Assembly: GCA_964480945.1 (NCBI GenBank)
Contig: CAYZRX010000091.1
Location: forward strand, 1-13,067
Length of the DNA stretch: 13,067 bases
From: VGWB01 sp964480945
Lineage (GTDB): Bacteria; Bacteroidota; Ignavibacteria; UBA10030
Direction of reading: 5' to 3'
Of this stretch, positions 1-7,413 are shown piece by piece. Positions within the stretch are counted from its first letter, which is position 1. The number at the start of each line of letters is the position of its first letter. A program made the translations under genes and the position numbers. The notes under the pieces were generated by a model. It ran no database searches. It was not told the DNA's origin and was given only the letters and a program-made list of their open reading frames with translations.

Positions 1-1318
1 AGACCCTGCCGATTTCGGCATTGATCGGCTCGTAGCCGATCCGCTCCAGGCTCCAATCGAAGAACACCGTCGTATAGCGAGCGGTCTGTGAAGTAACGCT
101 GAACCGGCCCCGGATGATCGGATTGAAGTAGTAACGATTTCTCTTGTCAACGATAAAGGAGAGAGAGGGCGTCAGGCTCGTCTTGTTGTTGAGAAAGTAT
201 GGTTGGGTCATCTGGAACGTCAGCTCAGCGTTTCCAATGACGCTGCTGTCCCTCAATCCCGTGTGCTGAAAGACCCGTGAATACTCGACATCCTGGATCG
301 ACTGCACTTGAAGCTTGAGTCCGGTCGCAAAGTTCCGCGCGCCTCCAAGGAAGTTCCTGTTGGTGTAGCTCGCGCCGAACGAGATGTTGAACGCGTTGTT
401 CGCATCGTTCACACCGATCTCCGGCACCAGCTCTTGAAACGGCCTTGCCCGGACATAAACATTCGTAGGGATCTCGAGGGTGCTGTCGGAACGCTGATTG
501 ACGATCGGCTCGATCCGGGAAGACTCGAAGACGCCGATGCGATTCAGGTTTCGCTCGCTGTCGACCCTTTTCCCTTCGCTGTAGACATCTCCGCGTGTGA
601 AGTCGAGCTGGGAGAGAATAACATCATCCGCAACCTGCTGCGAGACGGTCGTGTCATGCCGGATAGAGATGTTCCCGAAGGCATACCGGCGCCCGCGGGT
701 CACCGCGAAAATCAGCGTGACGTCATTGGTTGACAGGTACCGATGGGCGATGACGCTGTCCACGTGCACGTCCGCAAACCCGTTGTTGAAGAACGCGCTT
801 ACGATCCGCGTGCGCTCTTTGACGACCTGTGCTTCGATGAAGGGGTCACCGACCTTGACAAATGGCGCTGTCTGAATATCCTCGAGGAGAGTAGGGGGAA
901 GATCGTCGAAACCGATACAGCGGATGGTGTCGACGAAGGAACGCGGCCCCTCGTGGATGCGAAACGTCAGCGCGATCGTCTTCTTGGCATCATTGATCTG
1001 TATGAGGGTGTCGATCTTCGAGCTGAAGAACCCCTGATCATGGTAGAACGTGCGCAGGCGGACGTAGTCCTGGTCGAAGATAACGGGGTCGAAGTACTGC
1101 GGCCTCTCCCCCAGCTTCTCGCTCAACTTGTAGAGGAGCTTCCAGAATGCGGCCGGCGTTTCTCTTGTCAGGATGACGCTCTCGAGATCGTCCTCGCGCA
1201 GGGTCTCGTTCCCCTCGAAACGGATCGAGCCGACTTCCAGACTTCGCAATGCGGTTTGCGCAGCCGCGAGGCCCGGAAGCCACATCAAGAGAAAAAGTCC
1301 TAGCGCTCGCCGAGGCAT
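1..1318 (-). CDS. Omp85-family outer-membrane assembly protein (BamA/TamA type), 3' end cut off by window
   Basis: The 439 visible residues begin with a Sec signal peptide (MPRRALGLFLLMWLPGLAAAQ, likely cut near A20/Q21). Three POTRA-like domains follow at roughly 27-124, 128-208 and 211-290; 'SIRFEGNETLREDDL' at 31-45 is a typical POTRA opening. From about 297 alternating polar/aromatic segments look like the first strands of a C-terminal beta-barrel, and the reading frame runs off base 1. Omp85 proteins insert beta-barrel proteins into the outer membrane, so this is an outer-membrane protein of a diderm. Three POTRAs recall TamA more than five-POTRA BamA, but many non-proteobacterial BamA-like proteins have variable numbers, so I do not choose. 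The ATG at 1318 is selected because the signal peptide starts there. It has no Shine-Dalgarno and lies 12 nt after an intrinsic terminator. Family call is firm; the precise ortholog is uncertain. Confidence 0.88.
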   Translation of the reverse strand, partial: MPRRALGLFLLMWLPGLAAAQTALRSLEVGSIRFEGNETLREDDLESVILTRETPAAFWKLLYKLSEKLGERPQYFDPVIFDQDYVRLRTFYHDQGFFSSKIDTLIQINDAKKTIALTFRIHEGPRSFVDTIRCIGFDDLPPTLLEDIQTAPFVKVGDPFIEAQVVKERTRIVSAFFNNGFADVHVDSVIAHRYLSTNDVTLIFAVTRGRRYAFGNISIRHDTTVSQQVADDVILSQLDFTRGDVYSEGKRVDSERNLNRIGVFESSRIEPIVNQRSDSTLEIPTNVYVRARPFQELVPEIGVNDANNAFNISFGASYTNRNFLGGARNFATGLKLQVQSIQDVEYSRVFQHTGLRDSSVIGNAELTFQMTQPYFLNNKTSLTPSLSFIVDKRNRYYFNPIIRGRFSVTSQTARYTTVFFDWSLERIGYEPINAEIGRV

Positions 1319-1330
1319 ACGAAATTCAAC

Positions 1331-1359
1331 AAAAAAACCCAGCTTGAAAACGCTGGGTT
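1331..1359 (-). terminator. Intrinsic terminator between the DUF2795 gene and the Omp85 gene
   Basis: Read on the minus strand, an 8-bp perfect stem AACCCAGC / GCTGGGTT encloses an 8-nt loop (GTTTTCAA). It runs straight into seven T residues (1337-1331), then G and TT. The plus-strand copy is followed by CTACTC, so the signal works only for minus-strand transcription. It should end the M23-DUF2795 transcript. The next start codon is only 12 nt beyond the T-run, so the element may act as an attenuator for the downstream gene. Confidence 0.88.
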
Positions 1360-1427
1360 CTACTCTGGGCCGCACTCTCAAGAAAAGGCCCCCTCTCTCC
1401 CCCTCTCACGAGAGTGGCGGTGCGTCG

Positions 1428-1652
1428 TTAGTACTCCTTGTCATCTTCGAAAAAGAAATCCTCATCCGTCGGATAGTCCGGCCAAATCTCCTCCATGCTC
1501 TCGTACGGCTCGTCACTATCTTCGAGCTCTTCCAGGTTTTGGATCACCTCAAGCGGTGCACCAGTTCGAACGGCGTAATCGATCAACTCTTCCTTGGTGG
1601 CCGGCCACGGCGCATCATCGAGGTACGAGGCCAGCTCAAGCGTCCAGATCAT
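1428..1652 (-). CDS. Small acidic DUF2795 protein
   Basis: A 74-residue protein opening MIWTLELASYLDDAPWPATK, followed by a helical stretch 'EELIDYAVRTGAPLEVIQNL' (21-40) that matches my recollection of the DUF2795 family, small proteins of unknown function. From about residue 41 it becomes strongly acidic and aromatic (EELEDSDEPYES, ending DEDFFFEDDKEY). The ATG at 1652 has an AGGAGA Shine-Dalgarno at 1666-1661 with 8-nt spacing, so the start is well supported. It lies 61 nt after the M23 stop and is the last gene before the intrinsic terminator, so it is probably co-transcribed with the peptidase. The sequence shows no catalytic motif, signal peptide or membrane segment. A cytoplasmic binding or regulatory role is only a guess. 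Confidence 0.82.
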   Translation of the reverse strand: MIWTLELASYLDDAPWPATKEELIDYAVRTGAPLEVIQNLEELEDSDEPYESMEEIWPDYPTDEDFFFEDDKEY

Positions 1653-1694
1653 CTTCCCGATCTCCTAAGAAAACGTAGCAGAGAATTCTTCCGC

Positions 1695-1704
1695 CACCTC
1701 CTTT
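1695..1704 (-). promoter_or_regulatory. Orphan strong Shine-Dalgarno sequence with no start codon
   Basis: The minus strand reads AAAGGAGGTG here, an almost perfect complement to the 16S rRNA 3' end and stronger than any SD used in the window. No ATG, GTG or TTG follows at 5-13 nt spacing. The DUF2795 gene has its own SD at 1666-1661. It could be a ribosome standby site or a relic of a lost small ORF; function is unproven. Confidence 0.4.
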
Positions 1705-1713
1705 GCCACGCAC

Positions 1714-2664
1714 CTAGTACTGCGCCGCAAGTTGATCCTTGATCCGTTGGTAGTCGATATCATCGAAGAAATAGTCAACCGGATTCTGCAGAACGCCGTT
1801 GCGCCGGACCTCGTAGTGTAAGTGAGGGCCTGTGACCACTCCCGTGCGGCCTGAACGAGCAATCAATTGGCCTCGCTTCACATGTTGACCGGCCTGCACG
1901 AGAACCTTGCTCAAATGCCCGTAGAGAGTCGTGTACCCGTAGCCGTGATTGATGACAATCATGATGCCGTACCCCGCTTCTGTCCGACCAGCGCTCGCGA
2001 CAACACCATCACCGGTGGCACAAACCGGCGTGCCGACATCGTTTGCAATGTCGATCCCTTCGTGAAACAAAGGTACGCCATAGACGGGATGAGTTCGCAT
2101 CCCGAAACTGTGCATCGAATAGTATCCCACCATCGGCTTGATTGCAGGGATGCAGGGATACATCGCCTTGTTTTTCTCGTACTTGTCGACCGCTTCCGCA
2201 TAGCTCGTCTGCTGGAGGCGGGCTTCCTTCTCGGCCCTCGACACAGAGACGCGCAATTCATTCAGAAGCTGATTCAAGCTGGCGTCCGCGCCAATCGTCA
2301 CCTGTTCCTCGGTTCCTCCAAAGCCCGCTTCGCGCGTATCTTCGTCGATCTTCGGCAGGTCGACCAACAAGCGAAGCTCGTTCCCCTGGTCATTCAGCGC
2401 GAGCAGCTTCTTGTGCAGAACCTGCAGGTGGGCAGAATTCGCCTTGAGTTGATCCCTGAGCAGCATGTTCTCAGCAACCAGCGCGCTGTTGCGCTGAATC
2501 CCCAGTCCCACCGCGTCGCCAAGCATTTGGTTCGCGTTGAAGGCGACGACCAGCAAGACCATCCCGAGGAGCGCCGTGAGAAAAGCAAACTTCGTCTTGA
2601 ACCACTTCGCTTCAACGAAACGAAGGGTCTTGGAAGAGTAGAAGTATAGTCTGAATCTGCTCAT
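1714..2664 (-). CDS. Membrane-anchored M23 family metallopeptidase
   Basis: This 316-residue protein has one N-terminal membrane segment at about 26-42 after a basic-aromatic cytoplasmic stretch (MSRFRLYFYSSKTLRFVEAK), so the rest faces the periplasm. Residues about 57-165 are heptad-rich and probably coiled coil. An M23 (LytM/lysostaphin-type) domain fills about 178-300. Its zinc and catalytic motifs are intact: HEGID (H201, D205), the YGH motif (H250) and HLHYE (H281, H283). Family members cleave peptidoglycan cross-links, so a role in wall remodelling is likely. If the metal site is active it is an enzyme rather than an EnvC-type activator. The start at 2664 follows a weak AAGGGTGAG. It is the first gene after the promoter at 2746-2774 and is probably co-transcribed with the DUF2795 gene 61 nt downstream. 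Confidence 0.9.
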   Translation of the reverse strand: MSRFRLYFYSSKTLRFVEAKWFKTKFAFLTALLGMVLLVVAFNANQMLGDAVGLGIQRNSALVAENMLLRDQLKANSAHLQVLHKKLLALNDQGNELRLLVDLPKIDEDTREAGFGGTEEQVTIGADASLNQLLNELRVSVSRAEKEARLQQTSYAEAVDKYEKNKAMYPCIPAIKPMVGYYSMHSFGMRTHPVYGVPLFHEGIDIANDVGTPVCATGDGVVASAGRTEAGYGIMIVINHGYGYTTLYGHLSKVLVQAGQHVKRGQLIARSGRTGVVTGPHLHYEVRRNGVLQNPVDYFFDDIDYQRIKDQLAAQY

Positions 2665-2745
2665 CTCACCCTTGCTTGTGTCCCCTTGTTATGCCCGCAC
2701 GGCGTTTTTGTCGTCACAACACGGGGTCCTTGAAAAAGCTGACCG

Positions 2746-2774
2746 AAAATAGGAAATATTTGAGGTTATGTCAA
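2746..2774 (-). promoter_or_regulatory. Putative housekeeping promoter for the M23-DUF2795 transcript
   Basis: On the minus strand TTGACA (2774-2769), a 17-nt spacer and TATTTT (2751-2746) make a near-consensus sigma70 promoter in the 126-nt gap between hprK and the M23 gene. The extended -10, TATTTTCG, is also close to the Bacteroidetes TAnnTTTG motif. The expected start is near 2739, giving a leader of about 75 nt. I saw no clear terminator for hprK in the gap, so read-through is possible. Confidence 0.7.
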
Positions 2775-2790
2775 GCGATTCGTCACTCGT

Positions 2791-3798
2791 TCACTCAAAG
2801 TCGTGCTCGAAGTAGTCGACTGCCCGCTTGCCTCTGGACTTCTCAGCAATTGCGGCATCAAGGCGTTTCGAGAACTCCTTTGCAGCGTCATACCCATAAT
2901 GCTTCAGAAGATAATCCAGGGCAATCACCTCAACGATCACCGTGATATTCTTGCCCGGGAAGATCGGCAGCATCACGTGCGGAATCTCAACTCCAAGAAT
3001 CGACGTGTTCGCGTGATCGAGCCCCGTGCGCGTGTATTCTGCCCCGTGTTGCCACTCCTGCATTTCGACAACGACCTCCACCCGCTTCTGGAACCTGATC
3101 GAGCGGATGCCGAACACGGACCGGACGTCGAACAACCCTAAGCCCCGGATCTCCATGAAGTGTTTGACGACGTCCGTCCCAGCACCGATGAGGATCCCCT
3201 CTCCCTTTCGAGTAATAGTAATAACATCGTCGGCAACAAGTCTGTGACCCCGCTCAACGAGGTCGAGCGCGACCTCGCTCTTCCCGATCCCCGACCGACC
3301 GGAGAGTACAATCCCGATGCCGTAGACGTCAATGAAAGACCCGTGTATCACTGTCTGGGGAGAAAACTGGTCGTCGAGGAAATCACCAACAAAATAGACG
3401 ACTTTGGTCGTCTCCAAGGGTGTCCGAAAGACGGAAACGCCGTGGCGGGTGGCCACCTCAACGAGCTCGTTCTCGATGTTGTTGTCATTGGTGATAAAGA
3501 TGCACGGAATGTCAAATTTGAAGATGGTTTCGAACGCCTTCACTCGCTCCATCAGGCTCAGGTGTTTCAGGTACCGGACCTCTGTGTTCCCCACGACCTG
3601 CACGCGGTCATACGTAAAGAGCTCGACATATCCCGCGAGCGCCAAGCCCGGCCGGTTGATATTCTTGTCCCTGATCTCCTTCTGGAATCCGACCTCTCCG
3701 TTCAGCGCCGTCATCTTCAGCCGGTCTTTGTTCGATTCGTACATGAATCCGACCGTGATGCTCTCCTTCCGGGTTTCTTTGAGGTTTTCAAGCGCCAT
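2791..3798 (-). CDS. hprK: HPr kinase/phosphorylase
   Basis: HprK phosphorylates, and with phosphate dephosphorylates, the regulatory serine of HPr (or Crh) in the cytoplasm, linking carbon status to PTS control. The protein has 335 residues. The N-terminal domain covers about 13-135 and the kinase domain 145-320. The Walker A loop is GRSGIGKS (167-174), and the family signature begins MEIRGLGLFDVRSVFG (215-230). Catalytic residues recalled from the L. casei enzyme (H140, K161, S162, E163, D178, D179, E204, R245) are all present at a constant +12 offset: H152, K173, S174, E175, D190, D191, E216 and R257. The enzyme therefore looks fully competent. The start at 3798 has GGAG about 6 nt upstream, and the N-terminus is some 12 residues longer than usual. 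hpf lies 18 nt upstream in the same operon. No HPr or PTS gene is in the window. Confidence 0.96.
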   Translation of the reverse strand: MALENLKETRKESITVGFMYESNKDRLKMTALNGEVGFQKEIRDKNINRPGLALAGYVELFTYDRVQVVGNTEVRYLKHLSLMERVKAFETIFKFDIPCIFITNDNNIENELVEVATRHGVSVFRTPLETTKVVYFVGDFLDDQFSPQTVIHGSFIDVYGIGIVLSGRSGIGKSEVALDLVERGHRLVADDVITITRKGEGILIGAGTDVVKHFMEIRGLGLFDVRSVFGIRSIRFQKRVEVVVEMQEWQHGAEYTRTGLDHANTSILGVEIPHVMLPIFPGKNITVIVEVIALDYLLKHYGYDAAKEFSKRLDAAIAEKSRGKRAVDYFEHDFE

Positions 3799-3816
3799 AA
3801 GAGCTCCGTTTCGTCG

Positions 3817-4149
3817 TTACATCTTCTCACGTACTTGCCGCACTTGCATCCGATTCTTTTCACGCAGCCTGTCTTTGTATTTCCTGAGCTGCGCGAGGAC
3901 CTTCTCGACCGCAACGTCGATGGATTTCGAGAAGTCGTCGGTCTTTCCCATGCCCGTGAGCTTTGTCTTGTAGACCGTCGCAATGACCTCTGCAACCTTC
4001 AAGCTGTTCCGAGCTTTTTCAAAGCTGAGTTTCACCTCGCACTTGATAATGCCGTCGTAGTAGTGGCCGAGTTTTGCAACCGCCGTCTCCGCGTACAGGT
4101 TCAGCGACTCGTGCGCTTTGAAATGGCGTGAAGTGACCGTCGTGACCAT
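3817..4149 (-). CDS. hpf: Ribosome hibernation promoting factor (HPF/RaiA family, short form)
   Basis: A 110-residue protein starting MVTTVTSRHFKAHESLNLYA with the beta-alpha-beta-beta-beta-alpha pattern of HPF/RaiA (YfiA). 'VEKVLAQLRKYKDRLREK' at 81-98 is the usual second helix. These proteins bind the decoding region of the 30S subunit and silence ribosomes in stationary phase or stress. There is no C-terminal dimerisation domain, so it is the short form, which normally needs RMF-like or other help to form 100S dimers. An in-frame start exists 15 codons upstream at 4194, but ATG 4149 is preferred: it has AAGGAG at 4161-4156 with 6-nt spacing and matches the family N-terminus. It lies 51 nt after xerC and 18 nt before hprK. 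Adjacent hpf and hprK are also seen near rpoN in proteobacteria. Confidence 0.92.
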   Translation of the reverse strand: MVTTVTSRHFKAHESLNLYAETAVAKLGHYYDGIIKCEVKLSFEKARNSLKVAEVIATVYKTKLTGMGKTDDFSKSIDVAVEKVLAQLRKYKDRLREKNRMQVRQVREKM

Positions 4150-4155
4150 AAACTG

Positions 4156-4161
4156 CTCCTT
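4156..4161 (-). promoter_or_regulatory. Shine-Dalgarno deciding the hpf start
   Basis: AAGGAG on the minus strand, 6 nt before ATG 4149, favours that start over the in-frame codon at 4194, which would add 15 residues unlike the family. Confidence 0.8.
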
Positions 4162-4200
4162 CTTTGCTGACGGGAATCTGTCAATGTGCCTCACCCGGCA

Positions 4201-5097
4201 TCAGGCCTTCGGGTGAGCTTGCCTGTACACCTTCTTCATCTGTTCGGTCGAGACGTGCGTATACACCTGGGTTGTCGAAAGACTCTCGTGCCCCAGAAGT
4301 TCCTTGACTGCCCGCAGCTCAGCCCCGCGGTTCAGCAGGTGCGTGGCGAACGTATGGCGAAGAACATGAGGCGACTTCTTCTCGACCTCCGATACCATCG
4401 CAATGTGGTGCCTCACCATTCGTGCCACCGCCTCGGGATAGAATCGCCGGCCTTTCGACGTCAAGAAGAACGCCGGCTCCGAATCCTCCGACGATGCCGG
4501 AGCGCCGATCCCCGATCGGTCCGCAAGATACCTCTTCAACGCCTGCGCCGCTTTTCTTCCGAGCGGGAGGATCCGGTCCTTGCTCCCTTTGCCCGTCACC
4601 TTCACCGTCGCGTTCTGGAGGTCGACATCCTGCACGTTGAGATTGACAAGCTCGCTCAGGCGCATGCCCGTGCTGTAGAAAAGCTCGAGCATCGCAGCTT
4701 CGCATCGTCCACGCGGAGTCGTGGTGTTGAGCACGTCGAACAATCGCGCCGTCGTGCGTTCATCGAGAAACGATGGGAGCCGCTTTTCCAGCTTCGGTGA
4801 AACGAGCGTAAGGGTGGGATTGGAGTTCGTAGCGTGCCGCCGCTTGGCGTACCGGAAAAACGACCGCAGGCACGCGATCTTGCGGGCGACGGTCCGCCGG
4901 CTGAGGCCGTCCGCCAGGAGGCTGCTCAGGTACGCTCGCAAAACGGACTTGTCGACCTGGACGAGCGATGAGATCTTCCTGCGCCGCAGGGAGGAGATGA
5001 AGTGATGAAGATCCGTCTCGTAGGAACGGAGCGTGTTCGGGGAAAAGTTGCGTTCCGTCTCGAGATGCTCGAGAAACGATCGGGCAAACGCGTGCAT
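4201..5097 (-). CDS. XerC/XerD-like tyrosine recombinase
   Basis: The product has 298 residues, the usual XerC/D length. An N-terminal SAM-like core-binding domain covers about 1-90 ('FLEHLETERNFSPNTLRSYE' at 8-27), and the catalytic domain about 105-290. All six active-site residues are present: R146 (TGMRLSEL), K170 (GKGSKDR), H244 and R247 (HVLRHTFATHLL), H270 (LLGHESLSTTQVYTH) and the nucleophile Y279. With a partner or alone, such enzymes resolve chromosome dimers at dif during division. Its place in a housekeeping operon between topA and hpf argues for the chromosomal recombinase over a phage or integron integrase. The sequence does not decide between XerC, XerD and a single XerH-like enzyme. 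ATG 5097 is chosen over the in-frame TTG at 5115, because GAGGGGAG at 5113-5106 serves the ATG. Confidence 0.93.
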   Translation of the reverse strand: MHAFARSFLEHLETERNFSPNTLRSYETDLHHFISSLRRRKISSLVQVDKSVLRAYLSSLLADGLSRRTVARKIACLRSFFRYAKRRHATNSNPTLTLVSPKLEKRLPSFLDERTTARLFDVLNTTTPRGRCEAAMLELFYSTGMRLSELVNLNVQDVDLQNATVKVTGKGSKDRILPLGRKAAQALKRYLADRSGIGAPASSEDSEPAFFLTSKGRRFYPEAVARMVRHHIAMVSEVEKKSPHVLRHTFATHLLNRGAELRAVKELLGHESLSTTQVYTHVSTEQMKKVYRQAHPKA

Positions 5098-5105
5098 AAC
5101 AAGCT

Positions 5106-5113
5106 CTCCCCTC
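5106..5113 (-). promoter_or_regulatory. Shine-Dalgarno deciding the xer recombinase start
   Basis: GAGGGGAG lies 8 nt before ATG 5097. It overlaps the upstream in-frame TTG codon (5115-5113), which makes the TTG an unlikely start. Confidence 0.75.
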
Positions 5114-5142
5114 AAAATGGACGACCGAACCTGGACAGACCG

Positions 5143-7401
5143 CTACGCGCCAACCGCCAGCTCCTCCTTGACGAACTCCTCACCGCATTCAGGACACTTC
5201 AGGTATTCTCCTTTGGTCTGCGTGTACTTCAGGACAAGGTATTGCGAGCCGCAGTTGGCACACTGCTGGCTGACGGGCTTGTCCCACGAGGCGAAGTCGC
5301 ATTCCGGGTAACGGTTGCAGCCGTAGAAGGTGCGTCTCCCCTTCTTCGTTTTCCGCTCCACGAGGTCGCCTTGCCCGCACTTCGGGCATTTGATGCCCAT
5401 GGAGATTGGTTTCGTGTTCTTGCACGAGGGGTAGTTGGAACAGCCGAGGAACGTTCCGAACCGACCCGCCTTCACCACCATATCACCGCCGCAGAGCTCA
5501 CACTTCATACCGACGAGATGCTGGTGCTTTTGCTGGTCCTCCGGCAGCGGCCGCGTGTTCTTACACTCGGGATATCCCGAGCACGCCATGAATCGGCCGT
5601 TGCGCCCCCACTTGATGATCATCGGGCGACCGCACACCTCGCACTTCTCGTCCGTCTTCTCCTGGAGGGATTTCTTGATCTGATGCGCATTCTGGTCGAC
5701 CTTCTCCAGATCCCGGACGAACGGATCGTAGAACTCCTTCATCACGTTGACGTACCGCTGCTTCCCCGAGGCGATGGTATCGAGCTCCTCCTCCATCTGG
5801 GCCGTGAACTGCACGTTGAAAATATCCGGGAAATGCTTTACAAGGAGCCGGTTGATCTGCATGCCCAGCTCGGTGGCGGAGAGCTTCCTTTCGTTTTGCT
5901 CGACGTATTTCCGGTCAATGACCGTGCTAACGATGAGCGCGTAGGTGCTCGGACGGCCGATGCCTCTCGACTCGAGCTCCTTCACCAGGCTGCTCTCGGT
6001 GTACCTCGGCGGGGGCTTGGTGAAATGCTGCCGCGGGAGCAGATTGGTGAGACTCGCCCGTTGTCCGTTGCCCAGCCCTTCGGGCAATCTTGAAATCGGA
6101 TCCTGATCCTCCTTCTCGCCGCCGTTCTCCTCGATCATGTCATCGTACACCTGCAGGAATCCTCGGAAGAGCGGGCGCTGATCCGTCGCACGGAAAAGGT
6201 ACTCGCCGCCGGTCACATCGACGGAGATTTGCTCGAATTCGGCCGCCGCCATCTGGCAGGCGACGAACCGATTCCAAATCAACTCATACAGAAGGTAGAG
6301 GTCCTTGTCGAGGTGCCTCTTGACGGCCTTCGGGGTGAACCGCATCGTCGTCGGACGAATGGCCTCGTGGGCATCCTGGGAGGCTTTCCCCTTCTTGAAG
6401 TGGCGCGGCTCTTTCGGAAGATATTCCTTCCCGTAGTTTCCATAGATGTATTCCCGGACCTGCGCCACCGCCTCCGCGCTCAAACGAGTCGAGTCGGTCC
6501 GCATATAGGTGATCAGCCCTGTCGGACCCTCCTCACCGACCTCCACCCCCTCGTACAGCTTCTGCGCCAGCATCATCGTCCGCTTCGCGGAGAAGCGAAG
6601 CCGCCGCGCCGCCTCCTGCTGAAGCGTGCTGGTGATGAAGGGCGCCGGGGCATTGCGCTTGACGGGCCGGTGTTCGACGCTCGAGATCTCGAACTGCGCT
6701 TTTTCGATCTCGGCGAGATATCCCCGCATCGTCGTCTCGTCGGGAATTCGGGGATCCTGCCCCGCAATCTTGTGCAGCTTTGCCAGGAACGGCTCGCTCT
6801 GAGCAGTCCGGAATTCGCCCGTAATCGACCAGTATTCCTCGGGGACGAACGCCCGGATGGCCTCCTCACGCTCGCAGATCAACCGAAGGGCCACAGATTG
6901 GACCCTCCCGGCAGACAGCCCATAGTAGAACGTTTTCCACACGAACGGGCTCACCTTGTAACCAACGATCCTGTCCATTGCCCGGCGCGCCTGCTGAGAA
7001 AGGACCAAATGGGAGTCGATCTTCTTGGGATGGCGCATTCCCTCCTTCACACCTTCGGCCGTGATCTCGTGGAAGAGGACACGCTTAACGTTCTTATTGA
7101 TGTCCTTGATCTCCTCCGCAAGATGGGCCGCGATCGCCTCTCCTTCGCGATCAGGGTCGGTCGCGAGAAAGATCACCTTCGATTTGGCCGCTTTCTCGCG
7201 GAGCTTGCTGATGACCTCGTCCTTTCCCTTGATGTTCTCGTAGGTAACCGTGAAGCCGTTATCGACATCGACGCCGAGCTTGCTCTTCGGGAGGTTCTTG
7301 ATGTGACCGACCGACGCCTCGACCATGTAGTCCTTGCCGAGGTACTTGTTGATCGTCTTCGCTTTCGAGGGTGATTCGACAATAATGAGTGATTTTTCCA
7401 T
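5143..7401 (-). CDS. topA: DNA topoisomerase I (type IA)
   Basis: TopA relaxes negative supercoils through a transient 5'-phosphotyrosine break. The 752-residue protein starts MEKSLIIVESPSKAKTINKY, with E9 in the Toprim domain. The acidic triad is in DPDRE (D82, D84, E86). The nucleophile is Y299 in GLITYMRTDSTR, with R301 beside it. Four C-terminal four-cysteine zinc ribbons follow: C587/C590/C607/C613, C634/C637/C654/C660, C672/C675/C695/C701 and C714/C717/C736/C739. All four are intact. E. coli TopA has three plus further ribbon-like domains, so ribbon number varies in the family. The start has only a poor SD (TGGA) but lies 12 nt after the smg stop, so translational coupling is likely. 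xerC follows after a 45-nt gap. Confidence 0.97.
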   Translation of the reverse strand: MEKSLIIVESPSKAKTINKYLGKDYMVEASVGHIKNLPKSKLGVDVDNGFTVTYENIKGKDEVISKLREKAAKSKVIFLATDPDREGEAIAAHLAEEIKDINKNVKRVLFHEITAEGVKEGMRHPKKIDSHLVLSQQARRAMDRIVGYKVSPFVWKTFYYGLSAGRVQSVALRLICEREEAIRAFVPEEYWSITGEFRTAQSEPFLAKLHKIAGQDPRIPDETTMRGYLAEIEKAQFEISSVEHRPVKRNAPAPFITSTLQQEAARRLRFSAKRTMMLAQKLYEGVEVGEEGPTGLITYMRTDSTRLSAEAVAQVREYIYGNYGKEYLPKEPRHFKKGKASQDAHEAIRPTTMRFTPKAVKRHLDKDLYLLYELIWNRFVACQMAAAEFEQISVDVTGGEYLFRATDQRPLFRGFLQVYDDMIEENGGEKEDQDPISRLPEGLGNGQRASLTNLLPRQHFTKPPPRYTESSLVKELESRGIGRPSTYALIVSTVIDRKYVEQNERKLSATELGMQINRLLVKHFPDIFNVQFTAQMEEELDTIASGKQRYVNVMKEFYDPFVRDLEKVDQNAHQIKKSLQEKTDEKCEVCGRPMIIKWGRNGRFMACSGYPECKNTRPLPEDQQKHQHLVGMKCELCGGDMVVKAGRFGTFLGCSNYPSCKNTKPISMGIKCPKCGQGDLVERKTKKGRRTFYGCNRYPECDFASWDKPVSQQCANCGSQYLVLKYTQTKGEYLKCPECGEEFVKEELAVGA

Positions 7402-7413
7402 GAATCCAGCGCG

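Noticed and set aside
1388..1420. CTCTC/GAGAG dyad downstream of the DUF2795 stop as a second terminator
   Set aside because: The stem is 5 bp with a 2-nt loop and no T-run follows; the purine-rich stretch is low complexity.
1665..1862. Small minus-strand frame overlapping the M23 3' end
   Set aside because: It is out of frame within the M23 C-terminus, and its start has no SD. The product is Arg/Ser/Thr-rich shadow sequence.
1867..2649. Plus-strand open frame opposite the M23 peptidase gene
   Set aside because: It is the mirror of a gene with a complete metal site; no family resemblance was seen.
3160..4131. Plus-strand open frame spanning hprK and hpf
   Set aside because: It covers two well-supported minus-strand genes and their gap, and has no recognisable domain.
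4150..4200. Possible promoter from TTGACA in the xer-hpf gap
   Set aside because: A TTGACA is present on the minus strand, but no -10-like element follows at 16-18 nt before the hpf SD.
4201..5097. Xer recombinase as a sign of an integron or phage
   Set aside because: No attC-like repeats, attachment sites or phage genes are nearby, and it lies within a housekeeping operon.
6229..7374. Long plus-strand open frame opposite topA
   Set aside because: It is the complement of the conserved topA frame, without recognisable motifs or an SD.
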